A DNA stretch of 64,000 nt, taken from assembly GCA_020072565.1 (NCBI GenBank), contig JAIQGI010000024.1, forward strand, positions 23,424 to 87,423, in the 5' to 3' direction. Positions within the stretch are counted from its first letter, which is position 1, and each line of letters starts with the position of its first letter. This document shows, piece after piece, positions 45,029-53,449 of the stretch. Below the pieces are notes generated by a model. The model had not been told where the DNA came from. It saw only the letters and a program-made list of their open reading frames with translations, and made no database searches. Made by a program: the position numbers and the translations under genes. The DNA is from Terriglobia bacterium. Lineage in GTDB: Bacteria; Acidobacteriota; UBA6911.

Positions 45029-46361
45029 GCTGGTCGGTCTTCTCGTCGGTTTTCTGGTCGGCCTTCTTGCCGGGCTGCTCGTCGACCTTTTTTTCAATCT
45101 GCTCGCCGGTCTTTTCGCCGGGCTTCTCAACTCGGACTTTCGTTTTATCCTCCAGCCCAAGCCCGCCTACAACGATCACCTGCTCGCCCGGATCGAGTCC
45201 CATCAGGACTTGCACCTTGTCGGTCTGGCGAATCCCTGTCTCGATCTTCTTTTCGTGAGCCAGCGAATCGGAGCCGACGACCAGGACAATGTTTTCGCCC
45301 TCCTGGGACGGCAGGATGGCAGCCAGAGGAATTACAACCGCATCCGAGACCGTCTCGGCCAGGATCGAAACCTGCACGGAAGCCCCGGGCTTGAAACGCT
45401 CACCCGGGTTCGGCGCCTCAACCCAGACTTCGGCAGTCGTGCTGTTGGGATCCAGGGCCGGGCTGACCACGGTGACCTTCCCGCGCAGCTCTGCGGTCGA
45501 ATCCAGCGCGGTGATTGCAGCCGGATTGCCTGCCTTCAGAAACGTGAGCTGTTCTGCCGGCACGTTGGCGCGAGCGATTACGCGGGAGATATCCATCACG
45601 GTAAGCAGCGGCGTACCCGCGCCGGCCATCTCACCGGCATAGAGCGGCCGTTCGGTGATGACGCCGTCGATCGGACTGAGAATCCTGGAGTATTCCAGCT
45701 GCACTTCCGCCCCCTGGCTGCGCGCTCTGGCTGCTTCCAACTGAGCCTGCACCTGTTTGGTCTCGGCTTCCCTGCTCACCTTCTGCAGAGCATCGAGATG
45801 CTTCTCGGCGACCTCGAACTGGCTGCGTGCCTGGACAAAGCCCACATTCGCCTCATCGACCTGCCGGCGCGGCAGCGCACCTTGCTCCAGAAGCGCTTTG
45901 CGGCTTTCGTAGAGCTTCTGTGCCGCATCAAGCGCTTCTTTGGCGGACTGCACATCCGTCTGCGCCTTCGTGAGCTCCTCCGGCAACGATGCCGCGGTCA
46001 TGCTCTGGTAGCTGGCAGCCGCCTGGTCGACCAATCCTCTCGCCTCAGCAGCGGCTGCAGCCAGGTCCCGGTTCTCGAGCACGGCAAGCAGCTGGCCTTT
46101 GCGGACGTGCGCCCCGCGGTTCACATAAAGCTCGCGAATCGGAGCCGTGATCTTCGGGATCACCGTAGCCTGGTCGAAGGCATGTAAGATCCCCCGCGCC
46201 TGTATGATCCGTTCGATCGAAGCGCGCTGGACCGTAGCCGTCTGGACGGGAGCTACAGGTTCCGCTTCCTGCGGTGCGTTCTGAGAGCAACCGGCGGCCA
46301 GGCATACCATCCACAATGCCGCTGCGGTCATGATTCGTTTCTGCATGGGATAGTTCGGCAT
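45021..46361 (-). CDS. RND periplasmic adaptor lipoprotein (MFP/HlyD family)
   Basis: A 446-residue adaptor. The lipobox LAAGC puts lipid on Cys25. Then lipoyl half (QARGILHAFDQATVIPKI, GAHVRKGQLLAVLENRDL), a long alpha-hairpin of heptad-like sequence (about 100-215), second lipoyl half (RILSPIDGVITERPLYAGE), beta-barrel (VIARANVPAEQLTFLKAG) and membrane-proximal domain ending LGLEDKTKVRV. After residue 410 there is a hydrophilic, lysine-, glutamate- and aspartate-rich tail of about 35 residues (GEKTGEQIEKKVDEQPGKK) not seen in typical adaptors. The start is four bases after the tolC-like stop and the RND gene overlaps its end, so the three are one operon. Confidence 0.93.
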   Translation of the reverse strand: MPNYPMQKRIMTAAALWMVCLAAGCSQNAPQEAEPVAPVQTATVQRASIERIIQARGILHAFDQATVIPKITAPIRELYVNRGAHVRKGQLLAVLENRDLAAAAAEARGLVDQAAASYQSMTAASLPEELTKAQTDVQSAKEALDAAQKLYESRKALLEQGALPRRQVDEANVGFVQARSQFEVAEKHLDALQKVSREAETKQVQAQLEAARARSQGAEVQLEYSRILSPIDGVITERPLYAGEMAGAGTPLLTVMDISRVIARANVPAEQLTFLKAGNPAAITALDSTAELRGKVTVVSPALDPNSTTAEVWVEAPNPGERFKPGASVQVSILAETVSDAVVIPLAAILPSQEGENIVLVVGSDSLAHEKKIETGIRQTDKVQVLMGLDPGEQVIVVGGLGLEDKTKVRVEKPGEKTGEQIEKKVDEQPGKKADQKTDEKTDQHD

Positions 46362-46364
46362 AGG

Positions 46365-47696
46365 CTAAATGGTTCCTGTTAGCGTCTGGATACCGGCGAG
46401 AGCCAGACGATAGCGTGAAAGGCCGTCGTCGAAGGCATTGCGCGCCTGCGCCAGAGTCGATTGGGCGTCCACCACCTCGAGTACAGTCACATCGCCCGCC
46501 TCATAACGCAGATTCGTGAGGCGGAGGCTTTCTGTGGCGACCTCCATCGAGCGCCGCAGAGAATCCACCTGCGCCTGCGCTGACTGTGCTTCGAGATATA
46601 ACGAATGAAGTGTCGAAATCAATTGCTTGCGCGAAAACTCGAGATCCAGCTGCGCCTGCTGGCGTCGCATGCCGGCTTGGCGGACTTTGCTTCGCGTCGT
46701 CCACCAGTTCCAGACAGGTATGTTCAGTGTCGCCTGGGCCACGGAACCGAGGCGGTTATTGCCTTCCGGGTCATGGGTGGCAAACTGATTCGCATTGATG
46801 CCGAAGAAATAGTCAAAGCTGAGCGATGGGAGGTAGGCGGCACGGGCAATAGTGATGGCGAACTCCTCCTGGCGGATACTCTCCTCGGCGGCCCGCAGCT
46901 CCGGGCTCTTCTGCCTCGCCAGTGACTCAACCTCATCATAGGGAGGCAGCTGATTCACCGAGTTGAGATCATCGACGAGGTTGAAATCCAGCCGGTAGTC
47001 TGGGAACAGCAGTACCGCGAGCGCGATGCGAGTCTTGTCCACCGCCAGGCGGGAGTCCTGAAGATCGCGCTGGCGCTGCTGCAGGACCAATTGCGCCTTC
47101 AGGACGTCCGCATGAGCCACTTCGCCACCCTTCTCGAGTTTTTCGGTGACGTCCACGAATCGCTGAGCCTCGTCCAAGGCGCGTTGGGCATTCACAGACT
47201 TACGTTGCGCCGCCACGGCTGCATAGTAGTTCTGAACCACGGTCGCTACCAGGCCCCGCGCCACAATGTCCCTTTTCGCTTCCTCCAGCGACTGCGCCGC
47301 AATCGTACGGCGGTATTCCGCCATCCGTTCCGGCGAAAACAGCTCCTGATGTACCTGAGCCTGGCTGTTATAGATGTGGACGCCGTCGTTTGCGACAAAA
47401 ACTCCGGAACTTGTGCCGTTCCCTTGCGTGTAAAGATACTGGTTGAAATAGCTCAGCGACGGGAGGAGCGCTGCCCTGGCCTGAGAACGGTCCTCCCGGG
47501 CCAGGTTCACGTTGATTGCTGCCGATTGAAGCAGCTGGCTGTTGTCCCGCGCTCGTTCCAGAGCATTTTTCAGATCAATCGTAATGATGCCTTGCTGCGC
47601 CGTGCCGGCTGGGATCTGCGCACGAACCGGCGGCGTCAAGACACTGCAGACAGCGATGGTCGAAATAAGAAACACCTTTGCACGTGCGAGGTACAT
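46365..47696 (-). CDS. TolC-family outer-membrane efflux channel
   Basis: A 443-residue outer-membrane factor. Signal peptide at the N-terminus (FLISTIAVCSVLTPPVRAQ) and two tandem OEP repeats with long coiled-coil helices (NALERARDNSQLLQSAAINV, SLSYFNQYLYTQGN; later SPELRAAEESIRQEEFAITI, LPSLSFDYFFGINANQ, EVVDAQSTLAQARNAFDD). The ATG at 47696 has AAGGAG four bases upstream; the frame continues upstream only through a dispersed repeat and gives non-protein-like sequence. It is the first gene of the tolC-adaptor-pump operon. Confidence 0.93.
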   Translation of the reverse strand: MYLARAKVFLISTIAVCSVLTPPVRAQIPAGTAQQGIITIDLKNALERARDNSQLLQSAAINVNLAREDRSQARAALLPSLSYFNQYLYTQGNGTSSGVFVANDGVHIYNSQAQVHQELFSPERMAEYRRTIAAQSLEEAKRDIVARGLVATVVQNYYAAVAAQRKSVNAQRALDEAQRFVDVTEKLEKGGEVAHADVLKAQLVLQQRQRDLQDSRLAVDKTRIALAVLLFPDYRLDFNLVDDLNSVNQLPPYDEVESLARQKSPELRAAEESIRQEEFAITIARAAYLPSLSFDYFFGINANQFATHDPEGNNRLGSVAQATLNIPVWNWWTTRSKVRQAGMRRQQAQLDLEFSRKQLISTLHSLYLEAQSAQAQVDSLRRSMEVATESLRLTNLRYEAGDVTVLEVVDAQSTLAQARNAFDDGLSRYRLALAGIQTLTGTI

Positions 47697-47730
47697 ACAG
47701 CTCCTTGCGGTGAAGTGGCAAAGCCGCTCT

Positions 47731-47837
47731 TTGGAGTGCGCGAGCTTGTTGGTGCCTTGGCTCGGAAACCGGCTTGTACCGCGGCGCGCGCGTCCTGCGC
47801 GCGCCGCCTGAGGCGGCAGCAGGCTGCCGCACTCCAA
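47731..47837. repeat. GGAGTGCGG-family element between the beta-propeller and tolC-like genes
   Basis: Perfect 10-base inverted ends TTGGAGTGCG (47731-47740) and CGCACTCCAA (47828-47837). Inside are GGCGCGCGCGTCCTGCGCGC and a CCGCCTGAGGCGG hairpin next to CAGCAGGCTGCCG. It occupies nearly all the gap. Related sequence is at 36498, 49079 and 50556. Confidence 0.7.
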
Positions 47838-47840
47838 GGA

Positions 47841-48908
47841 TTATTTCCCTACCATCTCGTAAACGAGTACTTTGAACGAATTCGGCACCGCCTGGGCACG
47901 TCCTCGCCCGGGAGGCGTGCCGGCAGGAGGAGTCGCCGGCGCCGGCTGATAGTCGACGGCGGCGAGATAAATCTTGTGCGTCTTGGGATCGAGCGTCATC
48001 GTTCGTGCGCCTCTCGCGGTTTCCAGTGTCTGGACGACCGTCAATTTGTCGGGAGTCTCTTCCCTGGCGATCGTGACGCTCCCGGCCTGGCCACATGAGG
48101 CAAAGGCAAGTCTGGTACCCGGATCAAACCGATTGGCGTCCACACCGGCTCCGATAGGGACTGTGCCGACGACCTTTCCGGAGGTGCTGTCCATCATGAC
48201 CATCAGGTTGTCACATCCGATGAACAGCCGATGGTTCACCAGATCGATGGCCATGCCCGAACCGCCTTCGCCCGGCGCGGTCGGCCACTCGGCAACGATT
48301 TGATGTGTCTTCATATCGATAGCAACAACTTCATTCTTATTATCGATATTGTTGTAGATGCGTCCCGCCTTTGTGTCCACTACGGCGAACTCGGGCGTCC
48401 CCGGCAGCGTGATTGTGGTTATTACTTTGCCGGTCTTGGCTTCAAAAACGGTGGCCGAGGGGGCGGTCCTGCTCCGGTTAAAGGTGTAGACTTCCTGTAC
48501 GCCCGGGACATAGAGAATCCCATCGGGATTCTGACCCGTATCCACTTTGGAGGTCGTCTTGAGCGTCTTGAGATCGACGATGCTGGCTTTGGATTCCTGG
48601 CCGTTGCTCGAGAACCCCAGCCCAAGCTCCGGCGCGATGGCAAAGCCATGAACTCCCGGCGTATCCGTGATCTCGCTGATGACTTCATCCTTGTCGATAT
48701 CGATGACCACGACCTTGGTGCCGTGGGTAACATAGACTCTGCGCCCGGCCTCGTCGGTAGCCGCGTAATCCCAACCGCCCTCGGCGCCGACGGCAATTGT
48801 CTTCAGATATTTATACGGCCCCGCAGCCGGAGCCTGAGGCTGGGTAACCGCAACACCCACCAGGGCCAAAAACAAAAGAACCACAAACAGAGAATATCGT
48901 TTACTCAT
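47841..48908 (-). CDS. YVTN/YncE-type beta-propeller protein, exported
   Basis: A 355-residue protein with a signal peptide (LFVVLLFLALVGVAVTQ) and about seven blades of the YVTN type (GRRVYVTHGTKVVVIDIDKD, PDGILYVPGVQEVYTFNRS, NHRLFIGCDNLMVMMDSTSG, THKIYLAAVDY). Such proteins are periplasmic and bind ligands or redox partners; YncE binds DNA in vitro, and others accompany metal or small-molecule transport. AGGGAGGC-type ribosome site (GGGAGG, six bases before ATG). It lies between the two-component genes and the efflux operon in the same direction and may be part of that response. The exact role is unknown. Confidence 0.88.
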   Translation of the reverse strand: MSKRYSLFVVLLFLALVGVAVTQPQAPAAGPYKYLKTIAVGAEGGWDYAATDEAGRRVYVTHGTKVVVIDIDKDEVISEITDTPGVHGFAIAPELGLGFSSNGQESKASIVDLKTLKTTSKVDTGQNPDGILYVPGVQEVYTFNRSRTAPSATVFEAKTGKVITTITLPGTPEFAVVDTKAGRIYNNIDNKNEVVAIDMKTHQIVAEWPTAPGEGGSGMAIDLVNHRLFIGCDNLMVMMDSTSGKVVGTVPIGAGVDANRFDPGTRLAFASCGQAGSVTIAREETPDKLTVVQTLETARGARTMTLDPKTHKIYLAAVDYQPAPATPPAGTPPGRGRAQAVPNSFKVLVYEMVGK

Positions 48909-49078
48909 TCGAAGCCTCCCGTATGATGGCGGGAACGCTCGTTCCCGCGAAATCCTTCCCGATCACCCGGGCAGAGAGCTCGGATCCTAACCGGAGAGTT
49001 CTTCGTCGCTCTGAGTTGCGCAATTCTATGCTCTAAGCTCAATGTACGCAACATGGTTGATGCAATGTTTTCACCAAT

Positions 49079-49104
49079 AGGGCAGCAGGCCGCCGCACTC
49101 CTAA
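49079..49104. repeat. Short GGAGTGCGG-family fragment
   Basis: GGGCAGCAGGCCGCCGCACTCC, half of the element found complete at 47731-47837 (written here as 22 bases in two parts: GGGCAGCAGGCC and GCCGCACTCC). It lies just beyond the kinase stop within the 199-base gap to the beta-propeller gene. No promoter is obvious in the gap. Confidence 0.45.
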
Positions 49105-49107
49105 CCA

Positions 49108-50508
49108 CTAGCCATGATCTGCCGGAACAAAAAGGGTAAAGGTGGTTCCCATCCCTGGATTGCCGGCCACTGCGACTCGACCACCATGTAATTCCGCAAT
49201 CATCTTCACGATGGCCAGTCCCAGGCCTGCGCCTTCCGACTCTGAGCCGGCGTAACCGGAACCGCGGTAGAAGCGGTCAAAGATATGGGGCAGATCTTCC
49301 GCGGCCACACCTTTTCCGGTGTCGGCCACCTCCACCGCGGCAAAGGCAGTATCAAGTTTGACGCGGACCGATATCGCACCCCCCTCCGGAGTGTATTTGA
49401 CGGCGTTGATTAACAGGTTCACCAGGGCACGGCGCAGCAACCGCGCATCACCAAGCACATTCACCTCTTCTCCCACACTCCATTCAAGGAGGAGATTCCT
49501 GCTCTGGGCAAGTGGACGCAGCGAGCGGCAACTTTCGTCCGCAATCTCCATCAAATCGGCCGGTTCCTTGATCACAGGCAACTGGGAAGCCTCTGCCCGG
49601 GCGATGAGCAGGAGGTCATCCACGATTGCCGACAGGTGCTCGGTCTCGGCACGCATGGCAGCGAGCGTAGCAGCATACTCCTCTGCGGATCGTGATCTCT
49701 CGAGCGCCACATCCGCCTGGCTACGCAGAATCGCCGCCGGCGTGCGCAGTTCATGGGCCGCATCCGAAAGAAACTGTCGTTGCTGTTGAAACGCCCGTTC
49801 GAGCCGGGCAAACAAGTCGTTCAAAACCCGCGCCAGCTGCCCAAATTCGTCATGGGAGCTTGCGGCTTCGAGCCGCTGTTCGAGCGCATGAGCTTCGATA
49901 TGTCGGGCCTGGGCGGTCATCTGAGTGACGGGCTTCAGGGCACGCCCGGCAAGAAAATAGCCGCTCCCTGCTGCAAACAAGAGGATCAGGGGGAGTGCAA
50001 TGAAGAGTGTTCGCCGCAGAGTTCCCAATTGCGCATCCACAAGCGTGAGGTCGCGCGCCAACAGGACCTGGTAGCCGGAGCCGTTTCCGCCAGAGCCCCG
50101 GCACAGGCGCCACGAGCGCAAGCCGTCAAAAACAGTGGCAGGCTCACCAAATCTGACGCGCCCGTCGCGAACGGCAGCCAACAGCGAGTCGGGCAGAGAG
50201 CGCACGTTGACAAAGTACTGCTGCGCTTCGGCCAACGAGAGCTGCAAAGCCATTTGCGAGGGCAGGCCCAGCTCGCCGATTTCATCGAGAAGGCGCGCCG
50301 CAGTCGGGCTGCCTTCCTCCCGGTAGGCACGGTCGAGAGCGCCGGTTACCATGGCGCGGGCATCCGACAACTCGCGATCGACCTGGGAGTAGAGGCTCTG
50401 CTTGGCCAGGTGGTTGACCACCCCGCCGAAAAAGATGAACGAAAGGGACAAAACGAGCATGTACCAAAAGGTCAAACGCCAGCGCACCGTCTTGCCAAAC
50501 CACATCAA
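49108..50508 (-). CDS. Two-component sensor histidine kinase (EnvZ/QseC-type)
   Basis: A 466-residue membrane kinase: TM1 (FWYMLVLSLSFIFFGGVV), a periplasmic domain of about 130 residues, TM2 (LFIALPLILLFAAGSGYFLAG), HAMP (GRALKPVTQMTAQARHIEAH), HisKA with His252 in FLSDAAHELRTP, and HATPase (NLLINAVKYTPEGG, VADTGKGVAAEDLPHIFDRF, GAGLGLAIVKMIAELHGG). It pairs with the OmpR-type regulator 134 bases upstream; the gap holds a repeat of the GGAGTGCGG family. With PepSY protein, beta-propeller and RND genes following the same direction, the system probably senses an envelope or metal stress and controls efflux. Confidence 0.93.
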   Translation of the reverse strand: MMWFGKTVRWRLTFWYMLVLSLSFIFFGGVVNHLAKQSLYSQVDRELSDARAMVTGALDRAYREEGSPTAARLLDEIGELGLPSQMALQLSLAEAQQYFVNVRSLPDSLLAAVRDGRVRFGEPATVFDGLRSWRLCRGSGGNGSGYQVLLARDLTLVDAQLGTLRRTLFIALPLILLFAAGSGYFLAGRALKPVTQMTAQARHIEAHALEQRLEAASSHDEFGQLARVLNDLFARLERAFQQQRQFLSDAAHELRTPAAILRSQADVALERSRSAEEYAATLAAMRAETEHLSAIVDDLLLIARAEASQLPVIKEPADLMEIADESCRSLRPLAQSRNLLLEWSVGEEVNVLGDARLLRRALVNLLINAVKYTPEGGAISVRVKLDTAFAAVEVADTGKGVAAEDLPHIFDRFYRGSGYAGSESEGAGLGLAIVKMIAELHGGRVAVAGNPGMGTTFTLFVPADHG

Positions 50509-50555
50509 AGCAGACCCTCAGTGCACGGTTTCGGCTATGCCCGCACAGATTCACC

Positions 50556-50640
50556 AGCCTTGCAGTGCGGCGGCTTGCAGCCGCCTTGCCGTTGCGCCAC
50601 CGGCAGCATGCCTGTGGCGGAGCGCCGGAACAGGCGCCGA
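50556..50640. repeat. GGAGTGCGG-family element between regulator and kinase genes
   Basis: CAGTGCGGCGGCTTGCAGCC followed by GCCTTGCCG and GCCGGAACAGGCGC. It resembles the inner half of the 47731 element and fills the 134-base gap between the response regulator stop and the kinase start. Confidence 0.5.
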
Positions 50641-50642
50641 GG

Positions 50643-51335
50643 TCAGCCACCGGCTTGTTCGCTGTCTTGGGCACGAAGAAGGTAGCCGGCGCCGCGGCGC
50701 GTGTGGATCAACTTAACCTGCGCACCCTCATCGATCTTCTTCCTCAGGCGCTGAATGTAGACCTCGATCAGATTCGAAAACGGATCGAAGCTCTCGTCCC
50801 AGACGTGATCGGAAATGCGTTCCCGAGAAACCACCTCGCCCGCATGCAGCACCAGGTATTCCAGAAGGGCATACTCCTTGGCGGTCAGGCGGACCATGCG
50901 CCCACCGCGCTTTACCTCCTGACTGGCGGTGTCCAGCGTCAGGTCGGCAAGTTTGAACCGGAGCGGGCGCAGTTCGCTATGCCGCCGCAGGAGGGCGCGC
51001 AGCCGGGCCAGCAGCTCCTTGAAGGCAAAAGGCTTGATCAAATAGTCGTCGGCGCCCGCATCAAGACCGGCTACGCGATCCTCCACCGCATCGCGCGCGG
51101 TCAGCATCAGGATCGGCACGCTCAATCCCTGCCCCCGGAGAGCCCGGCAAACAGCAAGCCCATCCCTCCGCGGCAGCATGATGTCGAGCACAATCGCATC
51201 ATAGCGGTTGATTTCCGCCTGCTGCAGCGCAGTTTCGCCGTCACAAGCGACATCCACCGCGTAACCCCGCTCCCGCAGCCCTTTGGCCAGAGTTTCCGCC
51301 ATCGGCCGGGCGTCTTCGACTACCAACACGCGCAT
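50643..51335 (-). CDS. OmpR/PhoB-family response regulator
   Basis: A 230-residue regulator with receiver (VLVVEDARPM, Asp51 in AIVLDIMLPRRDG, Lys in YLIKPFAFKELL) and a winged-helix DNA-binding domain (LTAKEYALLEYLVLHAGEVV, FDPFSNLIEVYIQRLRKKID, IHTRRGAGYLL). All key residues are present. It lies 20 bases after the PepSY protein gene and upstream of its kinase. Likely targets are its own operon and the efflux genes to the left; operator sites could not be defined by eye. Confidence 0.95.
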   Translation of the reverse strand: MRVLVVEDARPMAETLAKGLRERGYAVDVACDGETALQQAEINRYDAIVLDIMLPRRDGLAVCRALRGQGLSVPILMLTARDAVEDRVAGLDAGADDYLIKPFAFKELLARLRALLRRHSELRPLRFKLADLTLDTASQEVKRGGRMVRLTAKEYALLEYLVLHAGEVVSRERISDHVWDESFDPFSNLIEVYIQRLRKKIDEGAQVKLIHTRRGAGYLLRAQDSEQAGG

Positions 51336-51355
51336 GGAGCAAATGTTTAGTTCAA

Positions 51356-51886
51356 TTACTTGCCTTTGGCAAGGGGTTTGCCATCAAGCCCCATCTCGAC
51401 TTCAGACTGCTTTCCGGCATTATCCACCAGGGCAGAAAAGCCCGTCTGCACCTTTGCGCCGTTGGCGACAGTCTCGAGCTTCACGAGCTTGGCTTTTCCG
51501 ATGCTTTTTTTGATCTCAGCCTGCACTGCGGCAGGGAGTGAGGCGAGATCAACTTCTTCTTCAACTTCGGTCAGGGCTCCTTTGGCATCGATCAGCATAT
51601 CTCTGCTGTGACCCTTCACCTTCGTCTCAACCTCATAGATAGTTTTGCCCGCATCGCTTTCCTTGGAGATGCCGACAATTTCTGCTCCCTGGGTCTCCTT
51701 CTGGATCGTTGCCTGCACGACCTTGGGAAGATCCTTCATCGCGAGCTTCCCTTCTCCCGCCTCCCCGGTTTCTCCCTTTTCCGCCTTTTTGGGAACCGCT
51801 TTCTGTTGTGCAGAGACGGCGCCGACAAACAGAAAGCAAATGGCGAACAGGAACACACCGGCACACCTGATTCTGGCCAGACTCAT
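51356..51886 (-). CDS. Secreted PepSY-like protein
   Basis: A 176-residue exported protein: signal peptide (GVFLFAICFLFVGAVSAQ), a charged spacer (KKAEKGETGEAGEG), then two PepSY-like units (LPKVVQATIQKETQGAEIVG ... YEVETKVKGHSRDMLIDAKG, and LPAAVQAEIKKSIGKAKLVK ... SEVEMGLDGKPLAK). AAGGAGA precedes the ATG. PepSY proteins are often the first or target gene of two-component systems and bind peptides, metals or the kinase sensor domain. It heads the leftward series to the RND pump and is likely the periplasmic partner of the kinase. Confidence 0.85.
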   Translation of the reverse strand: MSLARIRCAGVFLFAICFLFVGAVSAQQKAVPKKAEKGETGEAGEGKLAMKDLPKVVQATIQKETQGAEIVGISKESDAGKTIYEVETKVKGHSRDMLIDAKGALTEVEEEVDLASLPAAVQAEIKKSIGKAKLVKLETVANGAKVQTGFSALVDNAGKQSEVEMGLDGKPLAKGK

Positions 51887-52169
51887 GGTTTCTCCTTCAC
51901 GTAACAGAATTCATAAGTCAATCTGAATTTCAGCGGCATGAGATTACCAGCATCCACCTAAATAGAAGATGAACGCCCCCCTTCTTTTTGCGCCGGAGGC
52001 GTGGCAGAGCTCGGCCCCGGGCGTGCCTGGGATTTTCATTTGGAGAAATGGGCGTTCTGGAAGGGCGAACGAGAGACGCATGGATTGCGGTCATGGCATT
52101 TCACCCGAGGTGGCCCTGGTTCTCCCGGCCTTCGGGTACAAAGACATGCCGTCAAGGAGCGCCGTTCGC

Positions 52170-53264
52170 ATGGTAGACTCTGTTGTCATGACAGCGGAAA
52201 TTCTTTCGCAGGCTTCCGGACATGCCAGAATCCTGGTCGTCAGGGTAGGCGCCCTTGGCGATACTCTGATGGTCACGCCACTGCTGCGTTTGCTTCACGA
52301 ACGTCAACCACAGGCAGAAATCGATTTTCTATGTTCCGACCTGGCAGCTCCCTTGCTGGAGTTGAACCCGTATGTGTCCCATCTTCATCGGCTCCGCGGC
52401 CGCAACCTGCCGCTGGCCCTTTCCTTCGAAAAGCGACGCCTGGTGCGGCAACTCCGCGCCCGCGACTATGATCTCGCCGTTCTGCTGGAAAGCGCGCCCC
52501 GATACCGCATCCTGACCGAGCAAGCGCGCCCGCGCCAGATCAGGAGTTTCGCTGAAGTTCCTTTTAATCCCAACCTCCACGCCATCGTCAACAATCTGAA
52601 CGCGGCTGACATTCACGATGCCAAAATTGAAGATCTCAACATGGACTTGCCGCTGGCCTCCGACGACGAGGCCAGGGCGGACCGGGTGCTGGCAGATCTC
52701 CCGCAGCCTCGCATCGGCGTGCATATCGGTTGGGGTCCGCAGGGAAGGAAAAAACTCCAGGCCCAACGTTTGCGCGGTTGGAGCCATGCCGGCTTTATCC
52801 AACTGATCCGCATGCTCCTGGATCATGACGGCATCAGCGTGGTGCTGACGGGCTCGTCAGAAGATGCGCGGGATACTGAGGCTATTTGCAGACAGATGCC
52901 CGGTGGGCGCGTGCAATCGATCGCGGGCCGGACGCGAGTCAGGGAACTCGCAGCCGTCATCAAGAAACTGGACCTGCTCATCTCGGTGGATTCGGGCCCC
53001 TGTCACATGGCGGCGGCCTTGGGAACACCGCTGGTGGTAGTATGGGGGCCCGGCAGGCTGGAGCAGACCCGGCCGGTCTCGAGCATCACGCCCGTCCGCT
53101 TGGTGCGCCATCCCGTTCCCTGTGCCCCCTGCCAGAGCACTCCGTTGCAAAAAACCTGCCGGCGCAACATCTGCATGGAATTGATCACGCCCGAGGAGGT
53201 CTTTGCCGCTGCCCAAAGCCTGCTCACTTCGTTGCCCGGGATTGACCGCCGGGATAAGGAGTGA
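52170..53264 (+). CDS. Family 9 glycosyltransferase (heptosyltransferase-like)
   Basis: A 364-residue GT-B enzyme: N-terminal ARILVVRVGALGDTLMVTPL, ARDYDLAVLLESAPRYR, and the C-terminal nucleotide-sugar site LISVDSGPCHMAAALGTPLV followed by VWGPGRLEQTRPV, and a cysteine-rich end (PCAPCQSTPLQKTCRRNICM), seen in heptosyltransferases. It would add heptose or a related sugar to lipopolysaccharide core. I chose ATG 52170, with AAGGAG about eleven bases upstream; ATG 52188 is the next candidate and a longer frame back to 51969 lacks family character. A cut-off frame follows immediately, so the LPS operon seems interrupted. Confidence 0.9.
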   Translation: MVDSVVMTAEILSQASGHARILVVRVGALGDTLMVTPLLRLLHERQPQAEIDFLCSDLAAPLLELNPYVSHLHRLRGRNLPLALSFEKRRLVRQLRARDYDLAVLLESAPRYRILTEQARPRQIRSFAEVPFNPNLHAIVNNLNAADIHDAKIEDLNMDLPLASDDEARADRVLADLPQPRIGVHIGWGPQGRKKLQAQRLRGWSHAGFIQLIRMLLDHDGISVVLTGSSEDARDTEAICRQMPGGRVQSIAGRTRVRELAAVIKKLDLLISVDSGPCHMAAALGTPLVVVWGPGRLEQTRPVSSITPVRLVRHPVPCAPCQSTPLQKTCRRNICMELITPEEVFAAAQSLLTSLPGIDRRDKE

Positions 53265-53272
53265 CATGACGA

Positions 53273-53449
53273 ATGAAAAGCGCAAGCTACGTCCTGGGCA
53301 ATATCATCCCCGAAAGGCCGCCCAAGACGTCGATCCCTCTCCCGGCACTGCCACTGGAGCAGGTGCTGCCGCACTACGACGCCGTTGGACGGCTACTCCT
53401 CCTTCAAGGCTGTCAGCGGATCCAGCCGGGCCGCCCGACGGGCCGGTAG
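53273..53449 (+). pseudogene. Truncated reading frame after the GT9 gene
   Basis: ATG at 53273, nine bases after the glycosyltransferase stop, with GATAAGGAG upstream. The first 40 codons read MKSASYVLGNIIPERPPKTS and LPALPLEQVLPHYDAVGR and look coding; codon 41 coincides with the stop codon of the opposing ADOP gene, and the rest lies antisense within that gene before a stop at 53449. Probably the 5' stub of an LPS or envelope gene whose remainder was lost where the PadR-ADOP unit now begins. The family is not recognised. Confidence 0.35.

Noticed and set aside
45028..45160. N-terminal extension of the RND pump by 44 Arg/Lys/Ser/Pro-rich residues
   Set aside because: It is read from the DNA coding the adaptor's charged tail in another frame; the ATG at 45028 gives the normal start.
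47697..47837. N-terminal extension of the TolC-like protein
   Set aside because: Lies in a dispersed repeat and precedes a good ribosome site and signal peptide.
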